Part shown: positions 1 to 10,866 of the stretch, one piece after another
Layout of the letters: each line of letters begins with the position of its first letter
Position numbering within the stretch: position 1 is the first letter of the stretch
The notes under the pieces: model-generated
The model's input: only the letters and a program-made list of their open reading frames with translations
Told to the model about the DNA's origin: nothing
The model's database searches: none
Assembly: GCA_961205875.1 (NCBI GenBank)
Contig: OY540822.1
Location: 5,768,501-5,832,500, forward strand
Source: Sialis fuliginosa
Taxonomy: Eukaryota; Arthropoda; Insecta; Megaloptera; Sialidae
DNA length: 64,000 bases
Reading direction: 5' to 3'
Position numbers and translations under genes: made by a program

Positions 1-650
1 ATTTTAATTTTATATAAACTAAACAGTCTTAAGCATGATTTTTTATGTTCATTAAACTTAACGTAACTTAATGCCTTTGTGAATATATCAGCAGGTTGAG
101 ATTCACTTGCACAATAGTTTATACTTATTAGTCCTTCTTGATACTTATCGCTTATATAATGATATCTGACATCTATGTGTTTGCTTCGTTTATTCACTAT
201 TCCATTTTTAATAAGTGATATGGCACTTTGATTGTCTAAATACATTTTTGCAGGAATTTTCACATCACGAAGATCTTCTAGTAAAGTTTTTAAGTATAAA
301 AGTTCTTTACAGCATTCTGCAGCGGCAATATATTCTGCTTCTGTAGTTGACAGTGAAACTATTGGTTGTTTACGAGAACACCATGCTATCAGTCCTCCAC
401 AGTACATTATCACATATCCTGTAGTACTCTTACGTGTTTCAATGTCTCCTGCATAATCTGAGTCACAATATGCAACAAGTTCTTCAGCTTGATTTTTTTC
501 ATAAACAATACTTGATCTATTACCATTAATATATTTAAAGATTCTTTTTACATTAGCAATGTCTTGACCAGTTGGATTTTCAACATGTCTGCTTGCGAAA
601 TTGACTGCAAATGCTAAGTCTGGTCTAGTTTTATTAGCTAAATATAACAG
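1..650 (-). pseudogene. Ty1/copia pol fragment (RNase H)
   Basis: Reading the minus strand from about 650 down to about 15 gives a nearly continuous copia-type RNase H: TRPDLAFAVNFASRHVEN, then YCDSDYAGDIETRKSTTGY, LSTTEAEYIAAAECCKEL, MYLDNQSAISLIKN, and the C-terminal KHIDVRYHYI and QPADIFTKAL blocks. This is the RNA-strand-degrading end of a retrotransposon polyprotein. The reverse-transcriptase core is absent: homology stops abruptly at about 650, where a plus-strand copia leader begins. The left side runs to the window edge. It is a dead fragment; the family assignment is firm. Confidence 0.85.
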
Positions 651-1280
651 GATATGGGCCCAGAACTTACTCTGGAATAAAATAAAATTTAAAAACGCTT
701 GTATGGTAGAAGCATTAAAAAAGGAGTGAACAGTGACTGAAACGAATGTGTGAATTAAAAAAATTAAAATAGTGTGAAAAAGTAACAATTAAAACAAAGG
801 TGAAGTGATGGTGCAACAGTAAAATAAAAATTAAAACAGAAGTAAAGAAATTAAAAAGTGGACATAAAATAAAATAAAATAGATAATTAAAAGTTAAAAT
901 AATAAATAAAAAAGTTAAAAATAAAACAGACAACAAAGAAATTCAAAAAGGCTATAATAAGAAATTTAAGACAATTAAAAATTAAAAAAATTAAAATGGA
1001 AAACGAAATTGCACACATTGAAAAATTGAAAGACAATTCCAGTTATCAACTGTGGAAATTTCAAATAGTTATATTATTCAAAGCAAGTAGTTTATTTGAA
1101 ATAGTCAATGGTGAAAATAAATTCGTAGATTGTCAGAGTGAAAAAAGTAAAAATGACTGGAAAAGTAAAGATGCCAAAGCCCAGAAGTTGATTATTACTA
1201 CAATAAACCGTCAACCTCTCGCACATTTACTGAACTGCACTACAGCCGAAGAAACAATTTATGAAAGTGATACAGTGTAA
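651..1280 (+). pseudogene. Ty1/copia leader and truncated gag
   Basis: From about 652 the plus strand reads TATGGGCCCAGAAC, a typical copia primer-binding site, then an A-rich leader of about 320 bases. An ATG at 996 follows, opening a 94-residue N-terminal copia gag: MENEIAHIEKLKDNSSYQ, LWKFQI, NDWKSKDAKAQKLIITTI. Homology ends at about 1265 and the frame closes at 1280; zinc knuckle, protease and pol are missing. It lies head-on against the minus-strand RNase H fragment at about 650, an order an intact element cannot have. Gag identity is good; the primer site is a likely reading. Confidence 0.7.
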
Positions 1281-1664
1281 AGATAAATCTTGTCGAAGGC
1301 AGTTGTATAATGTTTGTTGCACAATAAAATCATAACATACATTTAGATGAAAATATCTGGGAATAATCTTATAGCCAGTTTTTTTCTGAACAATTTGCTT
1401 TTAGTCCGAAAAGTTTGATAGAAACTAAGATATTCTAGTTCCAGCAAACTCTTTAAAATGCAAAAAATGCTGCGACCTGTGGAACAAATATGGTAAAATA
1501 ATAAAATTAAAATAATGGCCATTTCGAACTACCAACATGTTAGAGTTAGGGTAATTATATACCAGGTTACCTCAGTAGGTTGTCAAAATCAAGGCAGGAA
1601 AGAGGAAACTACGTCACACCGCGTGCTCAATTGCTGTCAGTCTATAGTATATTATATGACTATA
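1281..1664. other. Unassigned AT-rich interval
   Basis: Sequence between the copia gag fragment and the first Helitron. Short open frames exist (for example 1515-1739), but they have no recognisable domain and the last runs into the Helitron end. Nothing functional is seen. Confidence 0.5.
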
Positions 1665-3056
1665 CTAGCTGGGCCCACGCGGCTTCGCTCGCGTAGACTA
1701 CGGAATTATTGTTTAGGATTTTTGAAAAATATAGTTTAAATAATTAAGTACAAACACGATTAGTTATTATTGTAATAATAATTTATCAATACCTAAATTA
1801 CCTAACAAAAACGAATCAGAAGAAAAAAGTACAAATAATTTGTGTTCTGTTTAAATTTAAATGTTAATTATTGAAAACAAAATAAACACAAACGATCAGC
1901 CGAGGGACTCCGAATAACAACCGAGCGTACGCGAATCCAGTCTGATGTACTTGCTTCGATGCGGCACGACACCATACATTTAAGATATTATCTTTATAAA
2001 TATATTTTAAGATATTTTCTAAACTATACGACCAAATTGGATGCTGTAAATGGCAAACTATATCTACATTAAGTACTCATGACGATGAAATCATTTATGT
2101 CGATATGGATTAATGTTTTGCAGGTCATAAGTCCATGTAAACAAAACCCAAATATTTTATGTTTTCTTTGTAACATAAAAGCAGTCATTGTGGCTAAAAT
2201 ATAAAAGTTAGACATATGGTGTCGCGGACTTAATTGAAGAACTTTTGATTCTACACAATTCTTTATTAAGGTGCGGTTACATCAAGCGCGCCGCGCCGCG
2301 CTGCGCTGCGCCGAACACGCAAAATGTTTATGCTTGTCTGATTTGAACGGCAAAACGCGCACGAACGCGCACAAACGCGCATGTTTGTGCGCGTACGTTT
2401 ACGATCCGCTCGGAGTCGGTACATCAAAGAAAAATGCACGTTCGTGCGCGTTCAGTTTAAACGGGTTGAAGAACTTTTAACTGAAATTTTGAATTGGACT
2501 ATTGTAGTTGACAAAATGAATGACTGGTGTCATTCTAAAGTAAACTAAGAAATCGATGTGTACAGATCAAGGTATTAATGCGTTTGAGAATATTTAATTA
2601 ATTAACAGTTGTATCGCAATTCATGGCGAACTAATCATGGAACCTACAAAAACGCTAACGTCCATTGACAATGGCAGGTTTGCACGAACACAATTTTTTT
2701 TGTTTTGCGCCGCGCTGCGCTGTGCCGAATTGCTCGGCGCAGCGCGGCGCGCTTGATGTAACCGCACCTTTACATTATTTTGTTCTATATTGAACGGTTT
2801 AGGCAGCGTATTACAAAACAGCGCGCCGACGGCAAAATTTTTTCCGACTTGATTTACTATTATCGTCACTGCTTTGTTGTTATGTTACCTAACGTAAAAA
2901 AATATAGCCTATAACCTGGCCAGAGAACGTACCTATGAATTAAAAAAAAAAACTCGTAAATCGGATAAGTGGTTCTCGAGTGATAAGGTAACTAACGGAC
3001 AGACAGACAGACAGACAGACAGACAGAGAGACGTTGAGCTTTATATATATTAAGGA
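1665..3056 (-). mobile_element. Non-autonomous Helitron, copy A (split by a MITE)
   Basis: On the minus strand the element starts TCCTTAATATATATAAAGC (3056 downward) and ends in CTAG at 1668-1665, followed by T. TC at the 5' end, CTRR at the 3' end and insertion between A and T are Helitron hallmarks. Near the 3' end is the GC-rich segment CGCGAGCGAAGCCGCG, which can form a short hairpin. The 5' part carries a GACA/CTGT microsatellite (about 2997-3027). No Rep/helicase coding is present. A 502 bp MITE at 2269-2770 interrupts it; removing it restores colinearity with copy B. Confidence 0.8.
2269..2770. mobile_element. MITE with GC-rich TIRs, TA target duplication
   Basis: Termini AGGTGCGGTTACATCAAGCG and its reverse complement are near-perfect inverted repeats, followed inside by GCGCCGCGC runs. 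TA flanks both ends (2267-2268 and 2771-2772). The uninterrupted sister site in Helitron copy B (near 3650-3665) matches the predicted empty site with one base difference. Inside are dense CGCGCACGAACGCGCAC-like motifs, unusual for this AT-rich DNA. No coding sequence. The superfamily is uncertain; TA points to a Tc1/mariner-like mover. Confidence 0.8.
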
Positions 3057-3928
3057 CTAGCTGGGCCCACGCGGCTTCGCTCGCGTAGACTACGGAATTA
3101 TTGTTTAGGATTTTTGAAAAATATAGTTTAATTAATTAAGTACAAACACGATTAGTTATTATTGTAATAATAATTTATCAATACCTAAATTACCTAACAA
3201 AAACGAATCAGAAGAAAAAAGTACAAATAATTTGTGTTCTGTTTAAATTTAAATGTTAATTATTGAAAACAAAATTAACTCAAACGTCAGCCGAGGGACT
3301 CCGAATATCTACCGAACGTAAGCGAATCCAGTCTGATGTACATCGCTTCGATGCGGCACGACACCATACATTTAAAATGTTACCTTTATAAATATATTTT
3401 AAGATATTTTCTAAACTATACGACCAAATTGGATGCTGTAAATGGCAAACTATATCTACATTAAGTACTTATGACGATGAAATCATTTATTTCGATAAGG
3501 ATTAATGTTTTGCAGGTCATAAGTCCATGTAAACAAAACCCAAATATTTTATGTTTTTTTTGTAACATAAAAGCAGTCATTGTGGCTTAAATATAAAAGT
3601 TAGACATATCGTGTCGCTGACTTAATTGTAGAACTTTTGATTCTACACAATTCTTTAATACATTATTTTGTTCTATATTGAACGGTTTAGGCAGCGTATT
3701 ACAAAACAGCGCGCCGACGGCAAAATTTTTTCCGACTTGATTTACTATTATCGTCACTGCTTTGTTGTTATGTTACCTAACGTAAAAAAATATAGCCTAT
3801 AACCTGGCCAGAGAACGTACCTATGAATTAAAAAAAAAAACTCGTAAATCGGATAAGTGGTTCTCGAGTGATAAGGTAACTAACGGACAGACAGAGAGAC
3901 GTTGAGCTTTATATATGTATATTAAGGA
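3057..3928 (-). mobile_element. Non-autonomous Helitron, copy B
   Basis: Uninterrupted 872 bp copy, head-to-tail with copy A: CTAG of copy B (3060-3057) is immediately followed on the minus strand by TC of copy A. The 5' TC (3928-3927) is preceded by A, and the tandem pair as a whole sits between A and T. It is about 95% alike to copy A by eye. No open frame of note. Confidence 0.85.
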
Positions 3929-3948
3929 TGGTACAGTTGATTGTTTTT

Positions 3949-5021
3949 AGGGTTCCGAAGAAACCCTATTAATCTCACTTTGCCAAATAGCTCGTAAACT
4001 ATATAAGCTAGAAACTTGAAATTTATACTGAACATGTAAAATGACACCCTCTAGTAAAATATTTACAAATTTATTGAATAAATAATTTTTCAGGGGGGGC
4101 AATAAGGAGCTAAAGCTAGGTAAAAAAAATATTTTTTTTATACCAAGTCATGTGGCACGTAAAAATGTATAACCAAACAAGCGAAATTTGAGCCTTTTTC
4201 TATTTTTTTTTTCTAAATCAAAAATGGTACCTGTAGGGGGCTTTAAAGCAAATCCAAAAAAATAAAAAAATTGTATACCAAGACATGTGGCATGTCAAAA
4301 TGTACATCTTAATTAGTAGAATTTGACCATATTTTTTATTTTTTTTCTAACTCAAAAATGGCGCCTGTAGGGGGCTAAAAGCAGTATTTTATTCTGCCCC
4401 CCCCCCCCTCTAACTCTGTAACTACCGGCTCAAAAAATCTGAAAAAAATTTGATAACGAGGTTTTGGTGGGACTACCAACGACAAATACTAAAGTCAAGA
4501 GTATAATTTTAAATTTTGGAATAATAGGGAGGGGTGTAAGAGAATTTAAAATTTTTATTTTCATATCTAGGCATGTGGTATATCAAAATGTACATCTTAA
4601 TTCGTAGAACATGACCATATTTTTTATTTTTTTCTAACTCAAAAATGGCGCCAGTAGGGGGCTAAAAGTAGTGTTTTATTTTGCCCCTCCTCCTCTAACT
4701 CTGTAACTACTGGCTCAAAAAATCTGAAAAAAAATTGGTAACGAGGTTTTGGTGGGACTACCAACGACAAATACTAAAATCAACAATATAATTTTAAATT
4801 TTGGAATTATAGAGAGGGGCGTCATTTAATTTTTATTTTGATATCTAGGCATGTGGTATGTCAAAATATAGATCTCAATTAGTAGATCTTGACACTTTTT
4901 TATATTTTAACTTTAACTTAAAAATGCACCTGTAAGTGGTTCCAAACATTTCACGTAGTACGTACTTCGGAACCCTTATGGCATACACTCGTGTATGTCT
5001 TGCCGCTTGCCCGAATTATTT
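3949..5021. repeat. Interspersed repeat GGGTTCCGAAG family, copy 1
   Basis: Begins AGGGTTCCGAAGAAACCC and near its right side has CTTCGGAACCC, a short inverted match. The body repeats two similar blocks containing GGCGCCTGTAGGGGGCT and GAGGTTTTGGTGGGACTAC. A second copy lies at 20031-20967, colinear but lacking one block. Both copies share the tail ATGGCATAC(A/G)CTCGTGTATG. Non-coding. The class is not clear: the short terminal match suggests a DNA element, but no target duplication was found. Confidence 0.65.
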
Positions 5022-5167
5022 TATAATATTTTTATGATATTTAGCAATTTTAAGTAAATATAACTTTGTTGTTTAAGGTATGTAGCCACTAATTTATGTT
5101 TTTTATTTAAATTCCCTATCTACACTGTAATATATAACATAATTTAAATTTTAACTAGATCGAAAAA

Positions 5168-6493
5168 ATGACGGGAGGTACTGTTCGTAGTATCAGTACA
5201 TGTGAAAATAATTCGAAAAAGGCAAGGAAGGAAAATGAAACATTGAATTTTTTTACCTTTCCTAATGATCCAATACTACGAAAGCAATGGATCAGAAAAT
5301 GTAATCGTAAAGGCAAATGGAAAGCTGATTCCAAACGTAGGGGAGAGTTCGATAATACCGCGCGTCTGATAATTCCGCGTATTAGCATATTTCAAAAACT
5401 ATACGCTAGTTGTGCTATCCAGTACCTAAACATCAACACGTCTACCCTCCCCGCGCGCAGCACCAGTTAGTTCTGAGCGACGACGGAGAAACAATGCGTT
5501 GTGGAAGTTTTTTCTCTCACTCCTTATAATTTTGTGGGCATTTTCGATAAGAGATAAGCCATAATGTATTTACATTGTAATACATTGAATCCATACATTT
5601 TTAATGCTAACATATTGTAGAATTAATGTCAATATGATTTTAACACACAATTTACTGTTCTGTATTATTTTGAGGTTATAAAATGAAATGATCAAGTTTG
5701 ACAATTCCGCGCCAAGAGCGAGAAATAAGTTAACCACGTTGTCTTGACATAAAGAATTTAAGTTTTTGTTATTATTTCGTTAAACTTTATATAGTTGATT
5801 TATCTTGTTGTACAAGAATATTTCTAGAAATAGAAAGGAGTCAGGGCTCCTTATTTTCACTCACTAGTTTGTGTAAACTTAAAACTGTATTACATTATTT
5901 TTATTATATACTTACTCACCGAATTTCAGGAAATTAATGTGGGCACGGTTTTATCAAACTTAGTCACGATATTATCAGACCAGTTTGACAATACCACGCT
6001 TTCCCGTTTTTTTGTAATTTTGTAATAATTACTTTCTGTTTACTTTGGATTTTTTTGTCATACTGTATGCGTAACTAAATAAATTTCCTACTACTTACTG
6101 CATTTTTGCTTCTATAAATCAAACCTTGTCCTAATTATAGGTCCGAGTCCTTAGGGGCTCGTTATTATCCAACTCTCCCCTATATGTAGTAAGCATTTTA
6201 AGGCAGAAGATTTTGAAGATGAACTGCAGGCTAGATTATTGAACCTACAACCAAAAAAACTGAAAAAGAATGGTAAGGAGTTATACAATTAAAATTGAAA
6301 AGATTTATTTCAACTTATTAAATTTTTTTTACAGCCATTCCATCACTATTTTTACATTCAACAGAAGAAAAAATGTAAAATATCTGAAAGATCTCAGAGG
6401 ATGCTGCGGAAAGAAAGGAAAAAAATAGTAGACGCCTTACTTCAGAGTAGCCTCACACCACCACCTACAAGACCAGCATTATTAGATATTACT
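5168..6493 (+). pseudogene. THAP domain of a P-element/THAP9-like transposase, broken
   Basis: From the ATG at 5168 the frame gives a THAP-type DNA-binding region: STCENNSKK, FFTFPNDPILRKQWIRKC and WKADSK. A TA-flanked MITE (5340-6180) then cuts the domain. Immediately after it the frame resumes with CSKHFKAEDFED, the second half of the C2CH module. The first canonical Cys position looks degenerate. A GT donor after AAGAATG (about 6272) and an acceptor at about 6333 join a basic exon (PSLFLHSTEE, then KCKISERSQRMLRKERKK), which has a frameshift in an A-run near 6370. A copia insertion ends this segment at 6493. Decayed, since three separate lesions are visible here. Confidence 0.8.
5340..6180. 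mobile_element. TA-flanked MITE inside the THAP domain
   Basis: Ends GGGGAGAGTTCGATAATA and, inverted, GGGGAGAGTTGGATAATA. TA is duplicated at 5338-5339 and 6181-6182. Deleting 5340-6180 plus one TA joins ..WKADSKR to ..CSKHFK in frame, so the insertion site is certain. Internal (G/T)ATAATTCCGCG-like words recur. Non-coding, 841 bp, mariner-like by target site. Confidence 0.85.
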
Positions 6494-6666
6494 TGTTAGA
6501 ATAATAGTTATAACACTTTATACTTTAATCCTTTATTAAACATTACATTGTTTTATCAAAATCATTTTTAACAACCTTTCTCCATAACACACTCTCATTA
6601 TTATTTTTGTCTTCTCTTAAGTTAGCCACACGTTAACATGACAATACTAAAATCACTTTCTCAACA
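6494..6666 (-). repeat. Copia 3' LTR
   Basis: 173 bp, starts TGTTAGAATAATAG on the plus strand and ends CTTTCTCAACA. Matches 10867-11039 exactly by eye. Confidence 0.95.
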
Positions 6667-6716
6667 CGCCTCCTTAATTTTATATTGTCCCTTTTTTTTA
6701 AACTTATACAAAAAAA

Positions 6717-9107
6717 TTATTCATCATATTTTAAATTTAACAAATCTCTAAATTTTTCGAATTTACATCTCCCTAAGGATTTTGTTAGTATGTCTGCGAT
6801 CTGATCGTCAGTTGAAATTTTTCTTATACTTATTACATTTTTCTTTTTTAAATCATTTACAAATTGATAACTAACGTCTATATGTTTTGAATTTTTCACA
6901 AATTTCCCTTTTTCAGCGAGCGCGATGGCTCCTGTATTGTCTTCATTAATAGTCACTGGAAAGTCAATTATCACTTCTAAATCACTTAGAATCCCTTTAA
7001 CAGGTAATACTTCTTCTACACAGTCTGCTAGGGCATAATACTCTGCGTGAGTAGAGGCTCTTGAAACTGTTTTTTGTTTTTGCGTTTTCCATAACACTGG
7101 ATTTCCGTAAACTCTTATTAATATTCCAGTTGTTGATTTTCTGTCGATTATATCTGCTGCCCAATCAGCATCTACGTAGGCGTCAATTTCTTCAGTAAAG
7201 TGAGAATCATATTTAAGTTTGATATGTCGAGATGAATACAAATATTTCAGAATGCGTAGAGCATATTTGTAATGTGTACTATTGTAACTGTTTTGATAAC
7301 GACTCAAATAGTTCACTGGGAAGGATACGTCCGGTCTAGTTCCGTTAGCTATATATAATAAAGCTCCAATTACATTTCTATATTTTACTTTATTATCAAC
7401 ACTTTCTGCTGGCTCTAATTTTAAGTTAATTTCCATTGGTGTTTTAAAAGTTTTTGAATCTTCAATTTGATATTTTTCAGCTAAGCTTTCTATGTATTTT
7501 TGCTGGCTTAGTAACATTTTCTTTTCACTAGGATAGTATTCAATTTCAATTCCCAAATAATTTTTAATTTGGTTTAGATCTTTCATACGAAATCTTCGAT
7601 TTAATACTGTTTTCATCATATCAATAGTCTTTTTATCAGCTCCACAAATTAATAAATCATCTACATATAAAATAATGTACATTTGATTGTTATTCATTTT
7701 TCCTGTATACAAGCAATAATCATAGTTGGATCGTTTAAAGTTAACACTTGCCATGAAATTATGAAAACATTCATACCAATCTCTTGGGCTTTCTCGTAAA
7801 CCATATAACGATTTCTTTAGCAAACAAACCTTGTTCGGCTTTGTTTTGTATCCATCTGGAGGATAAATGTATACTTCTGTTTTAATATCACCATTCAAAA
7901 AAGCTGTTTCAACATCCATTTCTTCAATTTCCCAACTGTTTACACAAGCAACTGACAATAATATTTTTAGTGTATTCATTCTTGCAACCGGTGCATATAT
8001 TTCTTCATCTTCTTGGTATATTTGTTGAAAACCTTTAGCAACAACTCGAGCTTTATATTTGCCATCTGACTTAATTCGATAAATCCATTTTACTTCAATA
8101 ATTCGTTTATCAATTGGTGTATTTACTAACGTCCAGGTATCATTACTTTCTAAACTGTGAATTTCTTCTTCCATTGCTTTTTTCCATTTCTTTGATTCTG
8201 AACAATTTGTAGCTTCTTCATAATTCTCAGGTATTGTCGCATTTACATAATTTATATAAATCACATGGTCTTCATATTTCTTTGGTAACTTTGTTTCTCG
8301 TCTTGGACGTTCAATTTTTCTAACTTCTTTAATTTCTTCCGTATCTTCAATGTTATTCATTTTATCAATCTTCGGTTCTTCATCTTCTTCGAGATGAAGT
8401 TCTTCATTTTCTTTATCAGTACTATAATCATCTCTAAATCTAATATATTTTGTATTCTCTTCAATAAATTGCACATTTCGACTAGTTATTATTTTATCAT
8501 CAACCAGTATTCTATACCCTGTATCTGTATAACCAATTAAGATACCTTTTACTGCCTTTGCATTTAATTTCGAAGATCTTATTTCTTCAGGAACTCTCAC
8601 ATAAGCTACGCTTCCAAATAAACGTAAGTTTGATACATCAGGCTTCTTGTTAAAGAATATTTCATACGGAGTTCTCTTTAATTTTGTATTTGTTAATAGT
8701 CTATTTCCAATGTAAGCAGCTGTATATACACATTCTGGCCAGTATTTCTTATCCAACTTAGCTTCTGAAAGTAGACATCGAGCTCTATCCATTATGGTTC
8801 TATTATATCTTTCAGCTACTCCATTGAGTTCATGTGTGTAAGGCGGTCCAGGTCTTAAATAAAAACCTTCATTTCTTGCTAAATCGTAAAATTGTTTGTT
8901 TATATATTCTCTTCCATTGTCACAACGAACTTCCTTAACTCTTCTACCAGTTTGATTTTGCATCAATTTAATATATTCAACAAATCGATCGTAGACTTCA
9001 CTTTTTTGTTTTATACAATATACCACTGCAATTTTACTGTAATCATCAATGAATGCTACAAAGAATTTTTCACCTTTGTGACCTGTTTGTTTTATTGGTC
9101 CGTTCAC
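6717..9107 (-). CDS. pol: Copia pol: integrase, reverse transcriptase, RNase H
   Basis: 796 residues open without stop. The integrase core shows FIDDYSK (about residue 20), CDNGREY (D63) and GVAERYNR (E99). Next comes the acidic connector, then reverse transcriptase with RVVAKGF, DVETAFLNGDI, KSLYGLRESPRDW and the catalytic YVDDLL at 481-486. RNase H follows with DADWAADIIDRKSTTG, STHAEYYALADC and KHIDVSYQF, and ends near DILTKSL. All catalytic signatures are intact. The apparent start at 9107 is not a real start: pol should be continuous with the upstream gag-protease frame, and a one-base loss near 9115 separates them. Products act in the cytoplasmic particle (reverse transcription) and the nucleus (integration). 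Confidence 0.93.
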   Translation of the reverse strand: MNGPIKQTGHKGEKFFVAFIDDYSKIAVVYCIKQKSEVYDRFVEYIKLMQNQTGRRVKEVRCDNGREYINKQFYDLARNEGFYLRPGPPYTHELNGVAERYNRTIMDRARCLLSEAKLDKKYWPECVYTAAYIGNRLLTNTKLKRTPYEIFFNKKPDVSNLRLFGSVAYVRVPEEIRSSKLNAKAVKGILIGYTDTGYRILVDDKIITSRNVQFIEENTKYIRFRDDYSTDKENEELHLEEDEEPKIDKMNNIEDTEEIKEVRKIERPRRETKLPKKYEDHVIYINYVNATIPENYEEATNCSESKKWKKAMEEEIHSLESNDTWTLVNTPIDKRIIEVKWIYRIKSDGKYKARVVAKGFQQIYQEDEEIYAPVARMNTLKILLSVACVNSWEIEEMDVETAFLNGDIKTEVYIYPPDGYKTKPNKVCLLKKSLYGLRESPRDWYECFHNFMASVNFKRSNYDYCLYTGKMNNNQMYIILYVDDLLICGADKKTIDMMKTVLNRRFRMKDLNQIKNYLGIEIEYYPSEKKMLLSQQKYIESLAEKYQIEDSKTFKTPMEINLKLEPAESVDNKVKYRNVIGALLYIANGTRPDVSFPVNYLSRYQNSYNSTHYKYALRILKYLYSSRHIKLKYDSHFTEEIDAYVDADWAADIIDRKSTTGILIRVYGNPVLWKTQKQKTVSRASTHAEYYALADCVEEVLPVKGILSDLEVIIDFPVTINEDNTGAIALAEKGKFVKNSKHIDVSYQFVNDLKKKNVISIRKISTDDQIADILTKSLGRCKFEKFRDLLNLKYDE

Positions 9108-10747
9108 ATCTGTATTACTATTTCAAGGAGATCATTGGCTCTGCTTCTATTGTTATCAAACTTCAAATTTGACATTTTATTTTCTAAACATATTTCACAT
9201 TTCAAAAAATCATCTTCCATCCTTTTTGGCATCCCTTCAAGTAGTTGACAATTACTTAACTGTTTTAAGACTTTGAAATTTACATGCCCCAAAATTCTAT
9301 GCCATCTTTCTTTATTTGTCATATCCATATTACATTTATACGTATTTGCTTTGTTGTGTTTATTATTAGCAGCGATTCCATGTAATTCAAATAGTTTTTT
9401 GTTTTGTTTACCAATCGCAATTAATTCACCTTCTCTGTTGTATATGTTAGCACTGTCCTTTTCAAAAAGAATGCTATTGTTTTGATTTAAAATACTTGAA
9501 ACGCTCAGTAAATTTCGTTCCATTTTTGGTACATAATAAACATTTTTAATTTCAGTTTCTATCAGTTCATTTGAAACATTAAAATAACTGACAATTGTTC
9601 CTTTCTTTTCAGATTGTAGTGAGTAACCATCACCTACTTTGACATTAACAGGACTTTCTAAATTTACACATTCAGAAAAATATTTGTCTGTATTTACAAT
9701 ATGATCCGAGCATCCACTATCCAATAGCCACTTAATATTTTCTTTGTTTTCTTGTAACGATTGTTTATTTTTATTATCTTGTTCAAGTTTTGATGACATA
9801 ACTTCTACCGGAAATGAATTTTTACTGTCATTGTCTTCAACCATAGAATTTCCAGCTATTCTTGTTGAATTGCTTCTACTAAATTGTCTTAATGTATCAC
9901 GATGACTCATATTTGTTCGACAAAAACGTTCTATGTGACCAAATAAACCACACTTGTAACATTGTTTCCATGAATTATTTGTCTTGCTTGAATATCTTGC
10001 GCCTCCTGACATTTGGTAATTTCGTGATCTACTTGATTGATCATTGTAGTAATTTTTCGAATTGTAATTGTTACTTGATGACTGTTTATTAGCTTGCTGA
10101 TATGTACTACTTATATTTCTTCGCGTTTGAGAATTGAATGCTTGAAAGTTACTCTTAGCTCTCTCATTTGTACTTTGTCGTTTTTGAAATTCAACCATCA
10201 TTTTACTTTTAATGTATTCCACAGATTTATCCTTCTCTGGTAAAGCGTCTATTACATCGACTATATGTGACATGTTCTCAGGTAATGCTAACAGTAAATA
10301 ATTTAGTTTATCTTCATTGTTCACAACTTCTCCTGCATTTTTGAGTTTATTTATTTGTTGTTCGAATTCATTGAAAAATTCTGTTGGCTCTTCATTATCT
10401 TTCATCTTTAGTTGGAGTAATTTTCTTTTGCATAATAATTTGACTGCACTGTTTTTCATTAAATAGATTTCATCTAGTTTATTTATCATATTTTTTGCTG
10501 AATCTTCTGAGATTATCAATTCTAATTGTGTGTTTGTTATGCTGTTAACTATATAGTTCTTTGCTTTGATTTCTTTCTTTTTCCACTCTGCCTCTTTTAT
10601 ACCTTCTGGCTTCTTTAGTAATGTAATCACTTCACTACAGTCCTTCATTTCCAGAAATAATGTTAATCTAAATTTCCATTTCTCGTAATGTGTTCCATCG
10701 AAAATTTGCAGCATCAATTCTTCTTTTCGATTGTTGGCCATTTTCAC
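9104..10747 (-). CDS. gag: Copia gag, protease and integrase N-terminus
   Basis: 547 residues from an ATG about 120 bases inside the 5' LTR. The N-terminal gag half (YEKWKFRLTLFLEM, KNYIVNSI, ALPENMSH) assembles particles. One CCHC zinc knuckle, CYKCGLFGHIERFC, is at 263-276. Protease has WLLDSGCSDH (catalytic Asp 343). The pre-integrase block has RWHRILGHVNF, and CEICLENK supplies the Cys pair of the integrase zinc site. The frame ends prematurely at 9104, right where the integrase core should continue; pol resumes in the next frame from the same spot. Apart from this single indel the polyprotein of about 1,340 residues is open. Confidence 0.92.
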   Translation of the reverse strand: MKMANNRKEELMLQIFDGTHYEKWKFRLTLFLEMKDCSEVITLLKKPEGIKEAEWKKKEIKAKNYIVNSITNTQLELIISEDSAKNMINKLDEIYLMKNSAVKLLCKRKLLQLKMKDNEEPTEFFNEFEQQINKLKNAGEVVNNEDKLNYLLLALPENMSHIVDVIDALPEKDKSVEYIKSKMMVEFQKRQSTNERAKSNFQAFNSQTRRNISSTYQQANKQSSSNNYNSKNYYNDQSSRSRNYQMSGGARYSSKTNNSWKQCYKCGLFGHIERFCRTNMSHRDTLRQFSRSNSTRIAGNSMVEDNDSKNSFPVEVMSSKLEQDNKNKQSLQENKENIKWLLDSGCSDHIVNTDKYFSECVNLESPVNVKVGDGYSLQSEKKGTIVSYFNVSNELIETEIKNVYYVPKMERNLLSVSSILNQNNSILFEKDSANIYNREGELIAIGKQNKKLFELHGIAANNKHNKANTYKCNMDMTNKERWHRILGHVNFKVLKQLSNCQLLEGMPKRMEDDFLKCEICLENKMSNLKFDNNRSRANDLLEIVIQM

Positions 10748-10866
10748 ATAATATTCAATAATCGTTTTTGTTTCTTTTTTTTTAGGTTAACCACGTTTTT
10801 TTTTATTTATTCTTTTTTACTTTATCTTTTTCATTAAATTTTACAAACCACGTACTCTTGCTACCA

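Noticed and set aside
2997..3027. GACA microsatellite as a separate feature
   Set aside because: It is a constant part of the Helitron 5' end and recurs as CTGT in copies C and D.
5340..5470. Extension of the THAP protein to LPARSTS
   Set aside because: That tail is read-through into the MITE.
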